Below are positions 11,336 through 23,622 of a DNA stretch of 64,000 bases, in pieces (within the stretch, counting starts at the first letter, position 1; each line of letters begins with the position of its first letter). The DNA is from Callorhinus ursinus (taxonomy: Eukaryota; Chordata; Mammalia; Carnivora; Otariidae). The translations under genes and the position numbers were made by a program. The DNA lies in contig NW_020313057.1 in assembly GCF_003265705.1 (NCBI RefSeq), positions 4,443,075 to 4,507,074 on the forward strand, read 5' to 3'. Below the pieces are notes generated by a model, which saw nothing but the letters and a program-made list of their open reading frames with translations, made no database searches and was not told the origin of the DNA.

Positions 11336-12611
11336 TGACCAGGAACTTTCAGCATCCAGGGTTCTAAAGCTTCTAGAACTCCTTGGCTCAACCCCAACCC
11401 CGATTAATGGCATCATCTGTGGTATTCAGAAAAATAAATGTCTGGTCTCCAAAACATAGGTACCTTTGAGGCCATCTGGTGAAGCCCCTCATTCTGCTGA
11501 TGGGGACAGGGGTACCCTGGCTGCAGTGTCACTCACTTACAGTCATATGGTTCTCGAAGGTGGGGTCTCCTGGCATTGCATCCTGTTGCCTCTTGTGAAA
11601 AGACACTTTTCTAGCAACCCTAGTCACTATTCTAGAAGAGAAACCAGAGAGCAGAGAAAACAATATAGCAAAAGAAGAGATGAAGAAGAGGGGAACAGAA
11701 GAGGCAGCAAGGACCAGGAAAAGAGGAAGTATTTTCAGAAGCTGGCTGTCTGTCCAGAGACCGTCCCCCCACGGCCCCCCCCAAAACGTTCTCTGGAATG
11801 GAATGGGAGCATACGACATGGAAAATTCACATTTGTAAATACTTCGTCTACTGCTCCAAATCCCCCCACGATGTCTGTCAAGCTCTTCTAAGGTACTTGA
11901 ACCCCAAGCAGACAGATCTAAGGACTCAGTAGCTTCTGTTTTTACTTTTACAGGTAACTGTAGGCATCCAGCCAAATACTAAATGCACCTTTGATGACAA
12001 AAACCCTTCAAGGCCAACTACACCCTAACATGCTGTCCAAGGGCCAAAGGGGCCCCAGGACATACTTTCAACAAAGTTGCTAGTCCTTGATTCATAGTTT
12101 TCTAGAAGAAAGTTCTTACACCACCCTCTCTTCTATTTGGAAAAACAAAAAAAATACAAATAAAAACCCATATACAGCAATACCTAAAAAACTCACAAAG
12201 CCACCTTAGGCAGAGATACACTTTCTTCAGTGCGACCAGAATTATTTACCTTTCCTATTCTCTTCAGCACACTCTGTTTCTAGTGTTTTAGCCTGGGGTG
12301 TGTGTTTACATAGACGTTTATTTGAAAATAACCATGAGCTTTGATCACTCGGGCTGTTATAAAACAGAGCAGGTTCTGTTTAATGAGTGAGGCCAGAATG
12401 GACATCCTCACAGTCCTGCAAGTGACGGGGTTCTCAGCACCCACGGCCACCAAACTCACTCACTGTGCCCACAAACCTTCATTTTTTTGTGGGCACAGAA
12501 CTGAGGGCCCCAAGCATAGAACTTATGTTCTATTGTTCACCTTTCTTTGCTGCCAGAGTGTTTTAAAATGTGCCTTTCCACTTCATGCACACTGGGATGG
12601 ATATAACTTAA
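11336..12611. other. Unique non-coding sequence
   Basis: Overlapping frames of 141 codons (11466-11891, +) and 148 codons (11529-11975, -) share the same DNA. Neither shows a known domain. No repeat was recognised. Confidence 0.4.
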
Positions 12612-13326
12612 AAACAAAGCAAAAAGAAAAAATGGAAATGACAGCTGTTGGTGGGAATGTGGTTAAACTGGAATCCTCCCATATTGCTGGTGGGAATGTA
12701 AAAGGGTGCAGCCCCTCTGGGGAATACAGTATGGCGGTTCCTCAAAATGTAAACAGAGAGTTACAATAGGACTCAGCAATTTCACTGCTAGGTGAATTAA
12801 ACATATATATGCTTACAAAAATTTGTACCTGAAGTTCACTGCAAAATTACTCATAACAGCCAAAAAGTGGAAATAACCCAATGGGCATCAATTGATGAAT
12901 GGATTAACAATATGTGGTAGATCCATATAATTCGTACATGAATATTATTCAGCCATAAAAAGGAATTCAGTACTGGTACATACCATACAACACTGCAAAC
13001 ATACTGAAAACATTATGTTAAGGGAAAGAAATGAGACATAAGGGTACACATTGTGTGATTCCATTTATATGAAATGTCCAGAATAGGCAAATCTATAGAG
13101 ATGGAAAAAAGATTAGTGGTTACCAAAGTCTGGAGTCGGGGGGACGGGGGATGGAAGGGGGGCTAACCAATAATGGGTACAGAGTTTATTTTGAGGGTGA
13201 TGAAAAGTTTCTGGAATTATATAGTGGTGATGTTTTCATAATCTAGTGAATATACTAAAAAACACTGGATTTCATACCTTAAAAGGGTGAATTTATGGTA
13301 GTGAATTATGTTTTATCTTAAAAATC
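12612..13326 (+). mobile_element. Old LINE-1 (L1M) 3' end
   Basis: The decayed ORF2 end reads TTGCTGGTGGGAATGTAAAA, ATTACTCATAACAGCCAAAA, ATGAATATTATTCAGCCATA. It is followed by L1M-style 3' UTR: TATGAAATGTCCAGAATAGG, AGATTAGTGGTTACCAAAG, and AAAAGGGTGAATTTATGGTA near the end. The frame is broken throughout. Confidence 0.88.
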
Positions 13327-13959
13327 TTCTTTTGCTTTTTTCGACCCCTTATTTTATCAATAGGATGACAAATGTGAAAGGCTTTTATACAAGTCTTAGA
13401 AAATGCCTTGTTTTTGCCTTGGCCACTTAAGAAATGGAATTTTCTCCCTTTGTCTTTTATCATTTCCTTTCTGTCTCTTCCTTACCTATTCCTTCTCCTC
13501 CTTTTGATGCCATACAAACGTGGTCTCTCATTGGAGCTACTATTTCCTTTTTTAGAAAGCCCTCTCTTACTGCCTGCTGTCTTGCACACACTAATACTTG
13601 AACAGCTCCCTGCCTCTGAAATAAGTTCTCTTGAGGAATGGAATAGAACTATAATGCACAGAGCCATCTGTCAGATGCGGTATTCTTAGATGACCTCTGG
13701 GAATAACTCACTTAAAGGCAGTGAGCCTCATTCTCTCTGGAAAGAGCCTGCCTTACATTTCCCAAGGTCTTACATGATGTGACCTCAAATAACTGGTAAA
13801 TGGCACCTCACTCATATAAATGTGAGTCTTGTCTTTTCCCTATCAATAGATCCCTTCAGATAAGAACTTAATTGCATTAAAACTTCACTAAAGTAATTTG
13901 CTTCAAAATATATCAGGAATAATTTATTTATTTTTTTTTTTAAGGGAGCATGCTGTTAG
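13327..13959. other. Non-coding, nothing firmly recognised
   Basis: It includes a T-rich run (ATTTATTTATTTTTTTTTTT near 13922) that could be an old retrotransposon tail. No gene. Confidence 0.4.
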
Positions 13960-14104
13960 AGTGACAAAGATATTCTAAAACTGGATCAGGGGTACGGTTA
14001 CATAACTTCGTGAAATTTACTGAAAAATCATTGAGTTGTACACTTCAGATGAGTGAATTTTATGGTATATAAATTATATCTCAATAAATTGTCAAAAAAA
14101 AAAA
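13960..14104 (+). mobile_element. L1M 3' UTR tail fragment
   Basis: TTCTAAAACTGGATCAGGGG, GAGTTGTACACTTCAGATGA, GTGAATTTTATGGTATATAA and ATTATATCTCAATAAATTGT end in an A-tail. Only the last ~145 bp of an old LINE-1 is present. Confidence 0.8.
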
Positions 14105-14619
14105 CCAAACAAAAAATAAGTAAACCATGGGGCTGGAAGGGGGAGATATGAGTGGAGATGGACAAAAGGAAGATGGGCTCTAGACCGACAATCGTGGAAG
14201 CTGAGTGATGGGTAAATGGAGTGGATACTGTTGGGCAGTGCCTAGTGCTACCCTTGAGGCCATCTTAGGTGAGGGACTGGTGGCTGAGGATGGCTCGTGG
14301 CTGAGTCCCTCCAAAGGCATTTCCCTTGGCGGAAGAGCTCTGCTTGTCCAAGGCTGTGCCTCCCTCTCTGGGCAGAGCCCACAGACAAAGACCAGACACT
14401 TGTTTCAAGGAAGGAGAGATCTTTAAGGGCCATGCCCATCCACAGGTCCCAGAGTTAGCTGAGGCTTTTGTTGAGACTTGCAGCTCAGCATCTCCCTCTG
14501 GCCTGGCCTGCTTCCTTTCCTCCCTGCAGATACTGATTGCAACAGTTCTCCCCAGAAAACCACCTGCACCCAGACCCCTGCTTCAGAGTCTGTCTCCAGG
14601 GAACCTGATCTGAGACTGA
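14105..14619. other. Probably repeat-derived, family unknown
   Basis: CCCAGGTC-like and AAAACCACCTGCACCCAGAC ... CTCCAGGGAACCTGATCTGA wording sits just upstream of another L1 tail. It recalls repeat sequence but I cannot name it. Three overlapping frames of 67-95 codons lie here with no domain. Confidence 0.3.
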
Positions 14620-14691
14620 GGCTCATTATATATTCTTTCTATGTTTGCAAGCATTTAAAATTTTTCATAAAAAGAAGTAAAAAAAAAAAAA
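14620..14691 (+). mobile_element. L1M 3' terminal fragment
   Basis: GGCTCATTATATATTCTTTC, TATGTTTGCAAGCATTTAAA and ATTTTTCATAAAAAGAAGTA followed by poly-A match an old L1 3' terminus. Confidence 0.6.
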
Positions 14692-15834
14692 CCCCAAATT
14701 CCCCAAACTAAAAGACCACGAACTCTAGGAACAATATATCTGATGCTTCACAGACTGTGTAGCCAATACTAAATTTGTCATTTGATGAATTCTATCGACA
14801 TCAGAACCCTGGCTCATCTTTATCAGCACTTTCCCTGCTCTTTCTTAAGGACTGAGATGCATTTACCCATCTGTGTAGACGGGGTTGGTGAACTCAGGTC
14901 TCCTCTTGCCCCGACTGTCTCCAATCATCTTAAGAGTGTGCGGTCTCTGCCAAGCATGAAGAAAAGAAAACAAGGGATCTGAGAGCAATGAGACTTTCAG
15001 AAAGGCAACGAGATGCCAAGTAAGTCTGTACCCACACTTGAATTTAGAGTCCATTTGTTTCCTACATTTAATATAACTGCACTCACTGCTAGTAAGCCCA
15101 TAGGCAGGAGGATAATAAGATTTTGGTGATTAAATTATTTAAAGTCACTGACACTATAACATTTTGGAGCACATTCCACATATTCTGTCCTTACATCAAA
15201 AGGATGATCTGGAAAATCCCCTTTCCTTAGGGAGCCCAGGAACCAATGATCTGAAATTGCCTTGCTTAAAAAAAAAAAAAAAATCCCAAATCTTACTAGA
15301 AATCTCTGGTTATCTTACCATCATTAACTCCCATTGGCCCATTTCATGAATGTTGGTACTATACTAAATGTTCTCAACCAAAGAGATATAAATTATTGAT
15401 GTTGTTATGCTAGATCCAACTCAGTTCCCAGCACTATGGAATGTGTTGTCCTATGTGAAAACAGTTCTCTGCAGAGGCGGCACTGCCTTCCAAATTCTTA
15501 CAAATTGCTGCAGAACTGCCTTGGTTTACCTATTTCTGCCTTATTCAGTCTCTTAGCTTCGAGTTGTCAGCCCACCTATGTTCATCCATCTGTCCTGCCA
15601 TCTTTCTGATTCCATCTCCTGCTTCTGATCTTGTCTCTCCCTTGATGTAGTACTTCCATGAATGAATCATTTACTTATAACACAAAGTCCTCTCTTACAT
15701 GTAAATTTCCCCATAGGCTGTTCTTTGTGCCCACCTTTCTAAAACCCCAAACTTGTTTCAGGGAATACTACCCAAATGGAGAACAGGGAGGGACCAGGGG
15801 ATAGCAAATAGCACTACTCCTTTACCATGCTATT
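14692..15834. other. Unique non-coding sequence
   Basis: There is a poly-A run near 15267-15283. No gene or confident repeat was recognised. Confidence 0.4.
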
Positions 15835-16034
15835 TTTAAAATTGTATTTATCTTATTTTATTTTACTTTTACCTTTTGACCCCCTTCACTCGTTTTTCCA
15901 CCTCCCACCCCCTGCCGCTGGAAACTACCAATCTATTCTCTGCATCTATGGGCTTGTTTTTTTTTAATTAATTATTTTTAGATTTTACCTAGAAGAGAGA
16001 TTGTATGGTATTTGTCTTTCTCTGACCATGCTAT
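15835..16034 (-). mobile_element. LINE-1 3' UTR fragment, reverse orientation
   Basis: CCCTGCCGCTGGAAACTACC, AATCTATTCTCTGCATCTAT, and GTATGGTATTTGTCTTTCTC followed by TGACC are the reverse of an L1 3' UTR and ORF2 end. It lies immediately left of the large + strand L1M but in the opposite orientation, so it is a separate insertion or an inverted piece. Confidence 0.7.
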
Positions 16035-16119
16035 TACGTAATATTTTTACAAGTTAGGAAACATTTGACACAAATAGTACCACATTTCAACTCATAACTG
16101 TTGTCAATCTTTTACTTGT

Positions 16120-18199
16120 TGAAAATATCTGTGAGATCAAAATGGCAAAATAGTTGTCTTCTTCCAAAGAACACATAATTTGATAATCACCCACAATGAG
16201 AATGCCTTTGTGAAAGTCTAACAGTCCAGAGAAGATGTTTCACCATACCCCTGGGGCCTCAGAAGAATCCGAGATTGGACCCATTGGAGAGGGTAAGACG
16301 AACAGTTTAGCTTTACCTGTGTCATCCTTCTTCCACAGCTCAGGGCCAAGGGAGGCCTGCTTGTCCCATGACTTCTCCCATTTGGGAAAGTGAGAACATA
16401 TGAGTGAGCATTTGGCTTCCCTAGATGTGCAGGACACCGCCGAAGATACCCATGTCTTTCTCCCCCTACCAGAAAACTGTGGTATACTGCATGGCTACAA
16501 GACAAGAAGATGCTGGCCGACCAGTAGCCAGGTCTCTTTGATGCCCTCCAAGGGACACAGACCCTAATAATTACTTCACTGACTCTACCAGGAAACCCAC
16601 CATGAGCCTTTGGATGTCCTACCTGCAGATCCTCACAACTGGCCCACAAGCATCCCTAATGCTCTGTGTACCTGAAACCCCTAACCTGTGGCCAGCTCCC
16701 TATGAACATCCTGAATGGTGGCAAGAGTGAGCCTTTGCAGATGGCTAGTGAGCACATGCAAAAAACTGGCCAAGCCCTGTGACACTGAGACAGAGGACAC
16801 AAACTTGAGCATTTTCAGCACTGCCTGAGGGAAAAGAAGAAAACAGGACGCTATTAGCACCCGGTATGACTTGGCAGAATTGAGAGAAGGCATACAATCT
16901 TAAGAATTTCTTCCCAAGAAGGAGCAGAAAGTGTGGAGCAATAGTTCCATAGAAAAGGTCTGAGAAAGCCTCAGAATCTCTAGCAGAACTAATGAAAGGT
17001 ATTTCTCTCCTGAAGCCAGTAAAGACTGGACAAGGTGACTTCACTTCAAATGTGAAGACAGCAAAGCAAGACTTCAAGGAATATGAAAAATCAAGGAAAC
17101 ATGACACCACCGCAAGAACACAATAATTTTCCAGTAAGTGACCCCAAAGAGATGAAGATCTGTGACTTGCCTGATGAAGAATTCAAAATAGTTGTTTTAA
17201 GGAAGCTCGGTGAGCTATAAGAAAAAACAGAAGGACGATTCAACAAAATTAGAAAAGCTATACGCAAATAAAATGAGAAGTTTAACAGAGAGACAGAGAT
17301 CCTAAAAAAGAAACAAACAAATTCTGGAGCTGAGGAATACAATGAATGAAATTTAAAAATGCAGTAGAAAGTATCAACAGCAGACTAGATCAAGCAGAAG
17401 AAGAATCTGTGAAGTATACGACAGGTCATTTGAAATGATCCAGTCAGAGAACAAAGGAAAAAAAGGAATGAAAAATAGTGAAGAAAGCCTCTGTGAACTT
17501 TTGAACAGCATTAAGAGAAATAACATATGTATCATCACAGTGCCACAGAAAGAAGAGAGGGAGAAAGGGGCAGAAAGTTTATTTGAAGAAACAATGGTGG
17601 AGACCTTCCCAAATATAGAGAGACATTTGGGCATCCTAGTTCATGAAACTTAGAAGTCTTCCAAAAATTTCAACCCAAAATGACAGTCTCCAAGACACAT
17701 TTATGATAAAACTCTCTAAAACCAAAGACAAAAACGAGAATTTTAAAAGCAGCAAGAGGGGGAAAAAAATCCTCATAGAAGCAAACTCCCATATGGCTAT
17801 CGGGGTTTCTCCGCAGAGACCTTACAGGCCAGGAGAGAGTGGAATGACAGGTTTAAAGTGGTGAAAGAAAAAAACAGCCAACCAAGAATACTTTACCTGG
17901 CCAAGTTGTCCTTCAGTAATGAAAGTGAGATAAAAGCTTTCCCAAACAAACAAAAACTGAGGAAGTTAATCACCATTTAGAGATACCGTGCAAGAAATGC
18001 TTAAAGGTAATTTAAGGTAAATTAAGCTGAAATGAAAGGATGTTAATTTTAACATGAAAACAAATGAAAATATAAAAAACACTGGTGAAGGCAAATATAT
18101 AGTCAAATTCAGAGTACTCTAATACTGTATTGTGCTGGGGTGTTAATCAACTCTAGTATAAAGGTTAAAGGACAAAAGTATTTAAAAATATAGCTATGA
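16120..18199 (+). mobile_element. Fossil L1M part 1: 5' region and ORF1
   Basis: This begins near AAAATGGCAAAATAGTTGTC, an L1-like 5' start, and continues into ORF1-related coding sequence. ORF1 remnants are visible as several frames. Around 17435-17653 the translation is rich in E, K and S, as in a coiled-coil region. From 17643, LSKTKDKNENFKSSKRGKKI leads to ACAGCCAACCAAGAATACTT, typical of the older L1 ORF1 end. Stops and frameshifts break it. The ORF1 protein would normally bind the L1 RNA as a trimer; none can be made here. The element resumes after the SINE at 18200-18403. Confidence 0.85.
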
Positions 18200-18403
18200 G
18201 GGGCGCCTGGGTGGCTCAGGTGTCTGCCTTCGGCTCAGGTCATGGTCCCAGGGTCCTGGGATCGAGCCCCACATCGGGCTCCCTGCTCAGTGGGGGGCCT
18301 GCTTCTCCCCCTCCCTCTGCTTCTCCCCTTGCTCATATTCTCTCTCTGTATCTCTGTGTCTCGAATGAATAAATAAAAAAATAAATAAATAAAAATAAAA
18401 AAT
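18200..18403 (+). repeat. Can-SINE, young-looking, nested in L1M
   Basis: It has the head GGGGCGCCTGGGTGGCTCAG and B-box GGGATCGAGCCCC, and a long AATAAATAAATAAAAATAAA-type tail. The 16-bp target-site duplication AAAAATATAGCTATGA is perfect (18184-18199 and 18404-18419). The duplicated sequence is L1M sequence, which proves the SINE landed inside the L1. The segment between A-box and head is slightly shortened (GGTGTCTGCC). Confidence 0.97.
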
Positions 18404-18419
18404 AAAAATATAGCTATGA

Positions 18420-19635
18420 TAATTTTTCAGTGGATATAAAACATAAAAAAGGAAGTAAATTGTGACATCAAATACACGATCTGTATGGGGAGAGGACTAA
18501 AGGGTAAAGTTTTTGTGTGCAATTGAAGTTAAGTAATTATCAGCTTAAAATAGATGGTTATATTTATAAGATGTTTTCTGTAAGCTTCATGGTAACCACA
18601 AAGTAAAAAACCTACAGTAGATACACAAAATATAAAAAGAAGGGAATCAAAGCATATCACTATGGAAAATCAATTCACAATGGAAGGCTGCAAGAGAGGA
18701 AGCAAGGAATCCAGGAACTACAAGCCAGAAAGGACTTACTATACAGTGGCATAGTAAGTCCTTACCTATCAATAATTACTTTAAATGTAAACTAATTAAA
18801 TTCTCCACTCAAAAGGCATGGAGTAACTAAGTGTATAAAAAACAAGACCCAACAGTATGCTGCCTACAAAAGGCTCTCTTCAGCTAAAAGGAAATATATA
18901 GGCTCAGAGTAAAGTAATGGAAAAAGATATTCCATACAAATGGAAAACAAAATAGAGCAGGGGTAACCACACTTATCAGAGAAAATAGACTTTAAGTAAA
19001 AAACTAACAAGAGACATAAAAGGTTATAATATAATAATAAGTGGGTCAAATCATCACGAAAATATAACAATTTAAACATATATGCACCCAACATTGAAGC
19101 ATTAACTTATTTGAAGGGAGAAATAGACAACAGTACAATAATAGTAGAGGACTTTAATACCCTGCTTTCAATAACGGACTGCTCATCTAAATAGAAAATC
19201 AATAAGGAAACACTGGACTTAAACTATACTTTAGACCAAATGGACCTAACACACATATACAGACGTTCCATCCAACAGTAACAGAATACACATTCTTCTC
19301 AAGTACACATGAAATATTCTCCAGGATAGATCATATATTAGGTCACAAAGCAAGTATTAGCAGATTGAAGAAGACTGAAATCATACAAAGTATCTTTTCC
19401 AATTACAATGGTATGAAATTAAAATAACAGAAGGAAAACTGGAATATTCACAAATTACTAGATATTAAACAAAACACTCATGAACAAACAATGGGTCAAA
19501 GTAAAAGCCAAAATAGAAACAAAAAATCTTGAAACAAATGGAAATGGAAATATAACAAAAGTTATGGAACACAATAAAACCAGTTCTAAAGGGAAGTTTT
19601 AGAAATACAGAGATAAATGCTTATATTAAGAAAAA
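18420..19635 (+). mobile_element. Fossil L1M part 2: ORF2 endonuclease region
   Basis: The endonuclease domain of ORF2 starts near 18770 with codons for an ITLNVN-like strand. It includes a recognisable RIDHILGHK motif at 19323-19349, part of the conserved L1 endonuclease C-terminal catalytic segment. Upstream, LDQMDLT is readable near 19230. Many stops interrupt the frame. The copy is interrupted at about 19636 by a younger LINE-1. Confidence 0.88.
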
Positions 19636-20395
19636 ACAAAGAACAACCCAGGAAACGTGTTGGCGAGGATGCGGAGAAAGGGGAACCCTCTTACACTGTT
19701 GCTGGGAATGCAAACTGGTGCAGCCACTCTGAAAAACAGTACGGAGTTCCTCAAAAAGTTAAAAATAGAACTACCCTACAATTAATCAATTGCACTACTA
19801 GGTATTTAGCCAAAGGATACAAAAATACTAATTCAAAGGGACACATACACCCTGATGTTTATAGCAGCATTATCAACAATAGCCAAATTATGGAAAGAGC
19901 CCAAATGTCCATTAACTGATGAATAGATAAAGAAGAGGTGGTACACACACACACACACACATGCACGCACACAGACACACAGACACACAGACACACACAA
20001 GGACTATTACTCAGCCATAAAAAAGAATGAAATCTTGCCATTTGCAATAACGTGGATGGAGCTAGAGAGTATAATGTTAAGTGAAATAAGTTAGAGAAAG
20101 ACAAATATCATATGATTTCACTCATATATGGAATTTAAGAAACAAAACAGATGAAGATGGTGGGGGAAGACAGGCAAACCATAAAACAGACTCAACTACA
20201 GAGAACAAACTAAGGGTTGCCGGAGGGGAGGTGGATAGGGAATGCGTTAGATGGGTGATGGGTATTAGGAGGGTACTTGCAATGAGTATTAAATGTTGTA
20301 TGTAAGTGATGAATCACAAAATTCTACTACTGAAACTAATATTCCACAATATATTAACTAACTGGAATTTAAATAAAAACTTAAAAAATAAAATA
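19636..20395 (+). mobile_element. Younger 5'-truncated LINE-1 nested in L1M
   Basis: It starts abruptly with GTGTTGGCGAGGATGCGGAG-type ORF2 end sequence and continues through ATTACTCAGCCATAAAAAAG, AATAACGTGGATGGAGCTAG and GAATTTAAGAAACAAAACAG. It ends in the 3' UTR ATATTAACTAACTGGAATTT. On both sides the host L1M sequence (ATGCTTATATTAAGAAAAAA to the left, AAATCTTAAATAAACAAGC to the right) would join up if it were removed. An A-rich junction hides the exact target-site duplication. Confidence 0.85.
19940..19998. repeat. (CA)n microsatellite inside LINE-1 ORF2
   Basis: (AC)n, then CACAGA units, lies at the ORF2 site where other copies read a short ATATACACATATACAATGG-like stretch. It shifts the ORF2 frame. 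Confidence 0.92.
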
Positions 20396-23300
20396 AGGAA
20401 AAGAAAGAATGGGAAAAAAAAGAAAAATCTTAAATAAACAAGCTAACTTTACATTTCAAGGAACAAGGAAGAAAACTGCCGAATTAACAGAAGATGATAG
20501 CAGAAATAACTGAAACAGAGATTGGGAAAACAATAGAAAAGATGAATGAAAACATGAGCTGTTTTTTGAAAAGATAAGCAATATTGATAAACCTTTTAAC
20601 TACTAACTATAAAAAATGAAACAAATAAAATCAGAAATAAAAAGGGGAGACATTACCACGGTTACCACAGAAATGAAAAAGATCATAAGAGACTACTATG
20701 AACAGTTATACACCAACTAATTGGATAACTTAAAAGAAATGGATAAATTCCTTAAACATAAAACCTACCAAGGCTGATTAAAGAAATAGAAAATCTGAAC
20801 AGACAAATAACAAGTAAGGGGATTAAAGTAGTGGTTAAAAACATCCCAACCAAGAGAAGCTCATAGCAGTTGGTTTCCCTGGTGAATTCTACCAAACGTT
20901 TAAAGAAGAATTAACGTCAATCCTTCTCAAGCTCTTCCAAAATAATTGACGAGGACACTACCAAACTCAGTTTATGTGGCCAACTTTACCCTGATACCAA
21001 AGCCAGAAAAGAACACAACAAGAAAACTACAGGTCAACCTGATGAACATAGATGCAAAAATCCTCAACAAAATACTAGCAAAACGAGTTCAACAGCACAT
21101 TAAAAAGCTCATACACCACGATCAAGTAGAATTTATCCATGGTACACAAGGACGGTTCAACATACACCAGTCAATGTGACACCACATTAACACAATGGTA
21201 GATAAAAATCATATGATCTTCTCAATAGATGGAGTAAAATCACTTGGCAATTTCAGCATCTTTTCATAACAAAACTTTCAACAAATTGAGACTAGAAGGA
21301 ACATACCTGAACATAATAAAAGCCATATTTGACAAGCTTACAGAAATCACATACTAAATGGCAAAAGGTTGGAAACTTTTCCTTTAAGATGAGGATCAAG
21401 ACAAAGGTGCCCACTCGGATCACTTGCATTCAACCTAGTACTGGAAGTCCTAGCAAGAGCAACTGGGCAAGAAAAATATAGGTAAGGGAGAAGGAAAATT
21501 GTCTCTGTTTGCAGATAATATGATATTATGTAAAGAAAACCCTAAAGACTTCACAAAAAAAGCCTATTACAACTAATAAAAGAATGCAGTTGAATCGCAG
21601 GATAAAAAAAATCAACATACAAAAGTCCGTTGTATTTCTATACACTAACAATGAGCTATCTAAAAGGAAATTAAGAAAATATTCTCATTTAAAATAATAT
21701 CCAAAAAATGAAATAGAATACTTAGGAATATATGTAACCAAGGAGGCAAAAGATCTGTACACTAAAACTATAAGACATTGGTAAAAGAAATTAAAGATGA
21801 CACAAATAAACTGAAAGATATCCCATGTTCATGAATCAAAAGAATTAATGTTGTTAAAATGTCTGTACTACCTAAAGCAACTGAATAGATTCAAGACAAT
21901 TCCCATCAAAATTCCAACTGAGTTTTTCACAGAAATAGAAAAAACAACCTTAAAACTCTTTTTTTTTTTTTTAACAACCTTAAAACTCTTAATGAAACCA
22001 CAAAAGACCCCATATAACCAAAGCAATCCTGGGAAGGAAAAACAAAGCTGGAGGCATCACACTTCCTGACTTTGAACCATACTGCAAAGTTACAGTAATC
22101 CAAACGGTATGGTACTGGCATAAAAATGGACACATTGACCAATGGAACTGTCTTGAGAGCCCAGAAATAAACCCATGAATATATGGTCAACTAATATTTG
22201 ACAAGAGAGCCAAGAATGCTCAATGGGAAAATGAAGTCTTTTGAATAAATCGTGCTGGGAAAACTGGATATTCAAAGTAAAAGAATGAAATTAGATTTTC
22301 TTACACCACTCACAAAACTTCACTGAATATGGATTAAAGACTTAAATGAAAGCCCTGAAACTACAAAATTCTAGAAGAAAATGCAGGGGAAAAACTTTGA
22401 GACACTGGTTTTGGCATTGAATTTTTGAATAAGACCAAAAGCACAGGTGACAAAAGCAAAAATCAAAACAAAACAAAACAAAAAAAAAAACAAGTGGGAC
22501 ATCAAACTAAAGAGCTTCTGCACAGCAATGGAAATAATAAAATGAAAAGGCAACCTACAAAATGGGGGAAAGTATCTACAAACTGTATATCTAATAAGGG
22601 GTCAATATACAAAATATATAAGGAACTCATACAACTCAATAGCAAAAACTCCATAAATAATCCAATTAATAGCCAGAGGACCTGAATAAACACTTTTGCA
22701 AAGTAAATATACAAATGGCCAACAGGTATATTAAAAGATGTTCAACATCACTAATCATCAGGGAAATGGAAATCAAAACCACACTGAGGTATCACCTGTC
22801 ATCAAAACAATAAGAGGTAACAAGTATTGGTGAGGATGTGAGGGAAGGGGACCCTGGAAATTAAATTGGTGCAGCCACTATGGAAAACAGTATGGAGGGT
22901 TCCTCAAAAAACTAAAAATCAAAATACCCTATGGTCCAGGAATCCCACTTCTGGATATAGATCTGAAGGAAATGAAATCATTTTCTCAAAGTGCTATCAA
23001 CACCCTCCATTCATTACAGCATTATTCACAATAGCCGAGGCAAGAAAACAACCCAAGTGTCCATGGAGAGACGGGTGGATGAAGAAAATGTGGTATATGT
23101 ACATATATGTATATATAATGGGCTATTATTCAACCATAAAGAAGAAGGAAATCCTGCCATTCATGACATTATGGATCATCCTCGAGGGCATTATGCTAAG
23201 TGAAATAAGTCAGACAGAGAAAGACAAGGACTGTATGTTCTCACACATGTCACCTAAAAAAGTCAAACTCACAGAAACAAGAGAGTGGAATGGTGGTTTT

Positions 23301-23622
23301 CAGGTGCTGAGGTGTGTGGGAAACAGGCAAATGTTAGTCAAAGGGTACAAATTTCCATTGGTAAGATGAATAAGTTCTGGGGATTAAATGTATAGTGTGG
23401 TGATTACAGTTCATACTATTGTATTATATACCTGAAAGTTTCTAAGAGAGTAGATCTTAAATGTTCTCACCACACACAAGAAGAAATGATAATTATGTGA
23501 GGTGAAGGATGTGTTAATTGTTATTATCATCACTTCATTATTCATGTATCAAGTCACACTGTACACCTTAAATTTATACAATATCATGTGTCCATTATAT
23601 CTCAATAAAACTGGGGAAAAAA
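20396..23622 (+). mobile_element. Fossil L1M part 3: ORF2 RT, C-terminus and 3' UTR
   Basis: RT landmarks are present. [14 protein letters not shown] and [20 protein letters not shown] lie in the frame 20946-21179. At 21508-21522 the catalytic FADD box reads FADNM, so the second aspartate is lost. The C-terminal frame 22866-23369 includes MVQPLWKTVWRV and TALFTIAEARKQPKCPWRDG. The 3' UTR ends with GTACACCTTAAATTTATACA and TTATATCTCAATAAAACTGG, as in L1MB/L1MA-like elements. No intact frame remains. Confidence 0.9.
21943..21990 (-). repeat. Tail-only insertion: 18-bp direct repeat around 12 T
   Basis: AACAACCTTAAAACTCTT occurs at 21943-21960 and again at 21973-21990. Only twelve T's separate the copies. 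This is what a target-site duplication around a bare reverse-oriented poly(A) tail would look like. The right flank continues AATG, giving a CTCTT/AA junction compatible with the L1 endonuclease TTTT/AA preference. Confidence 0.85.

Noticed and set aside
22866..23369. 167-codon frame as a possible gene
   Set aside because: It is the ORF2 C-terminal part of the fossil L1M.
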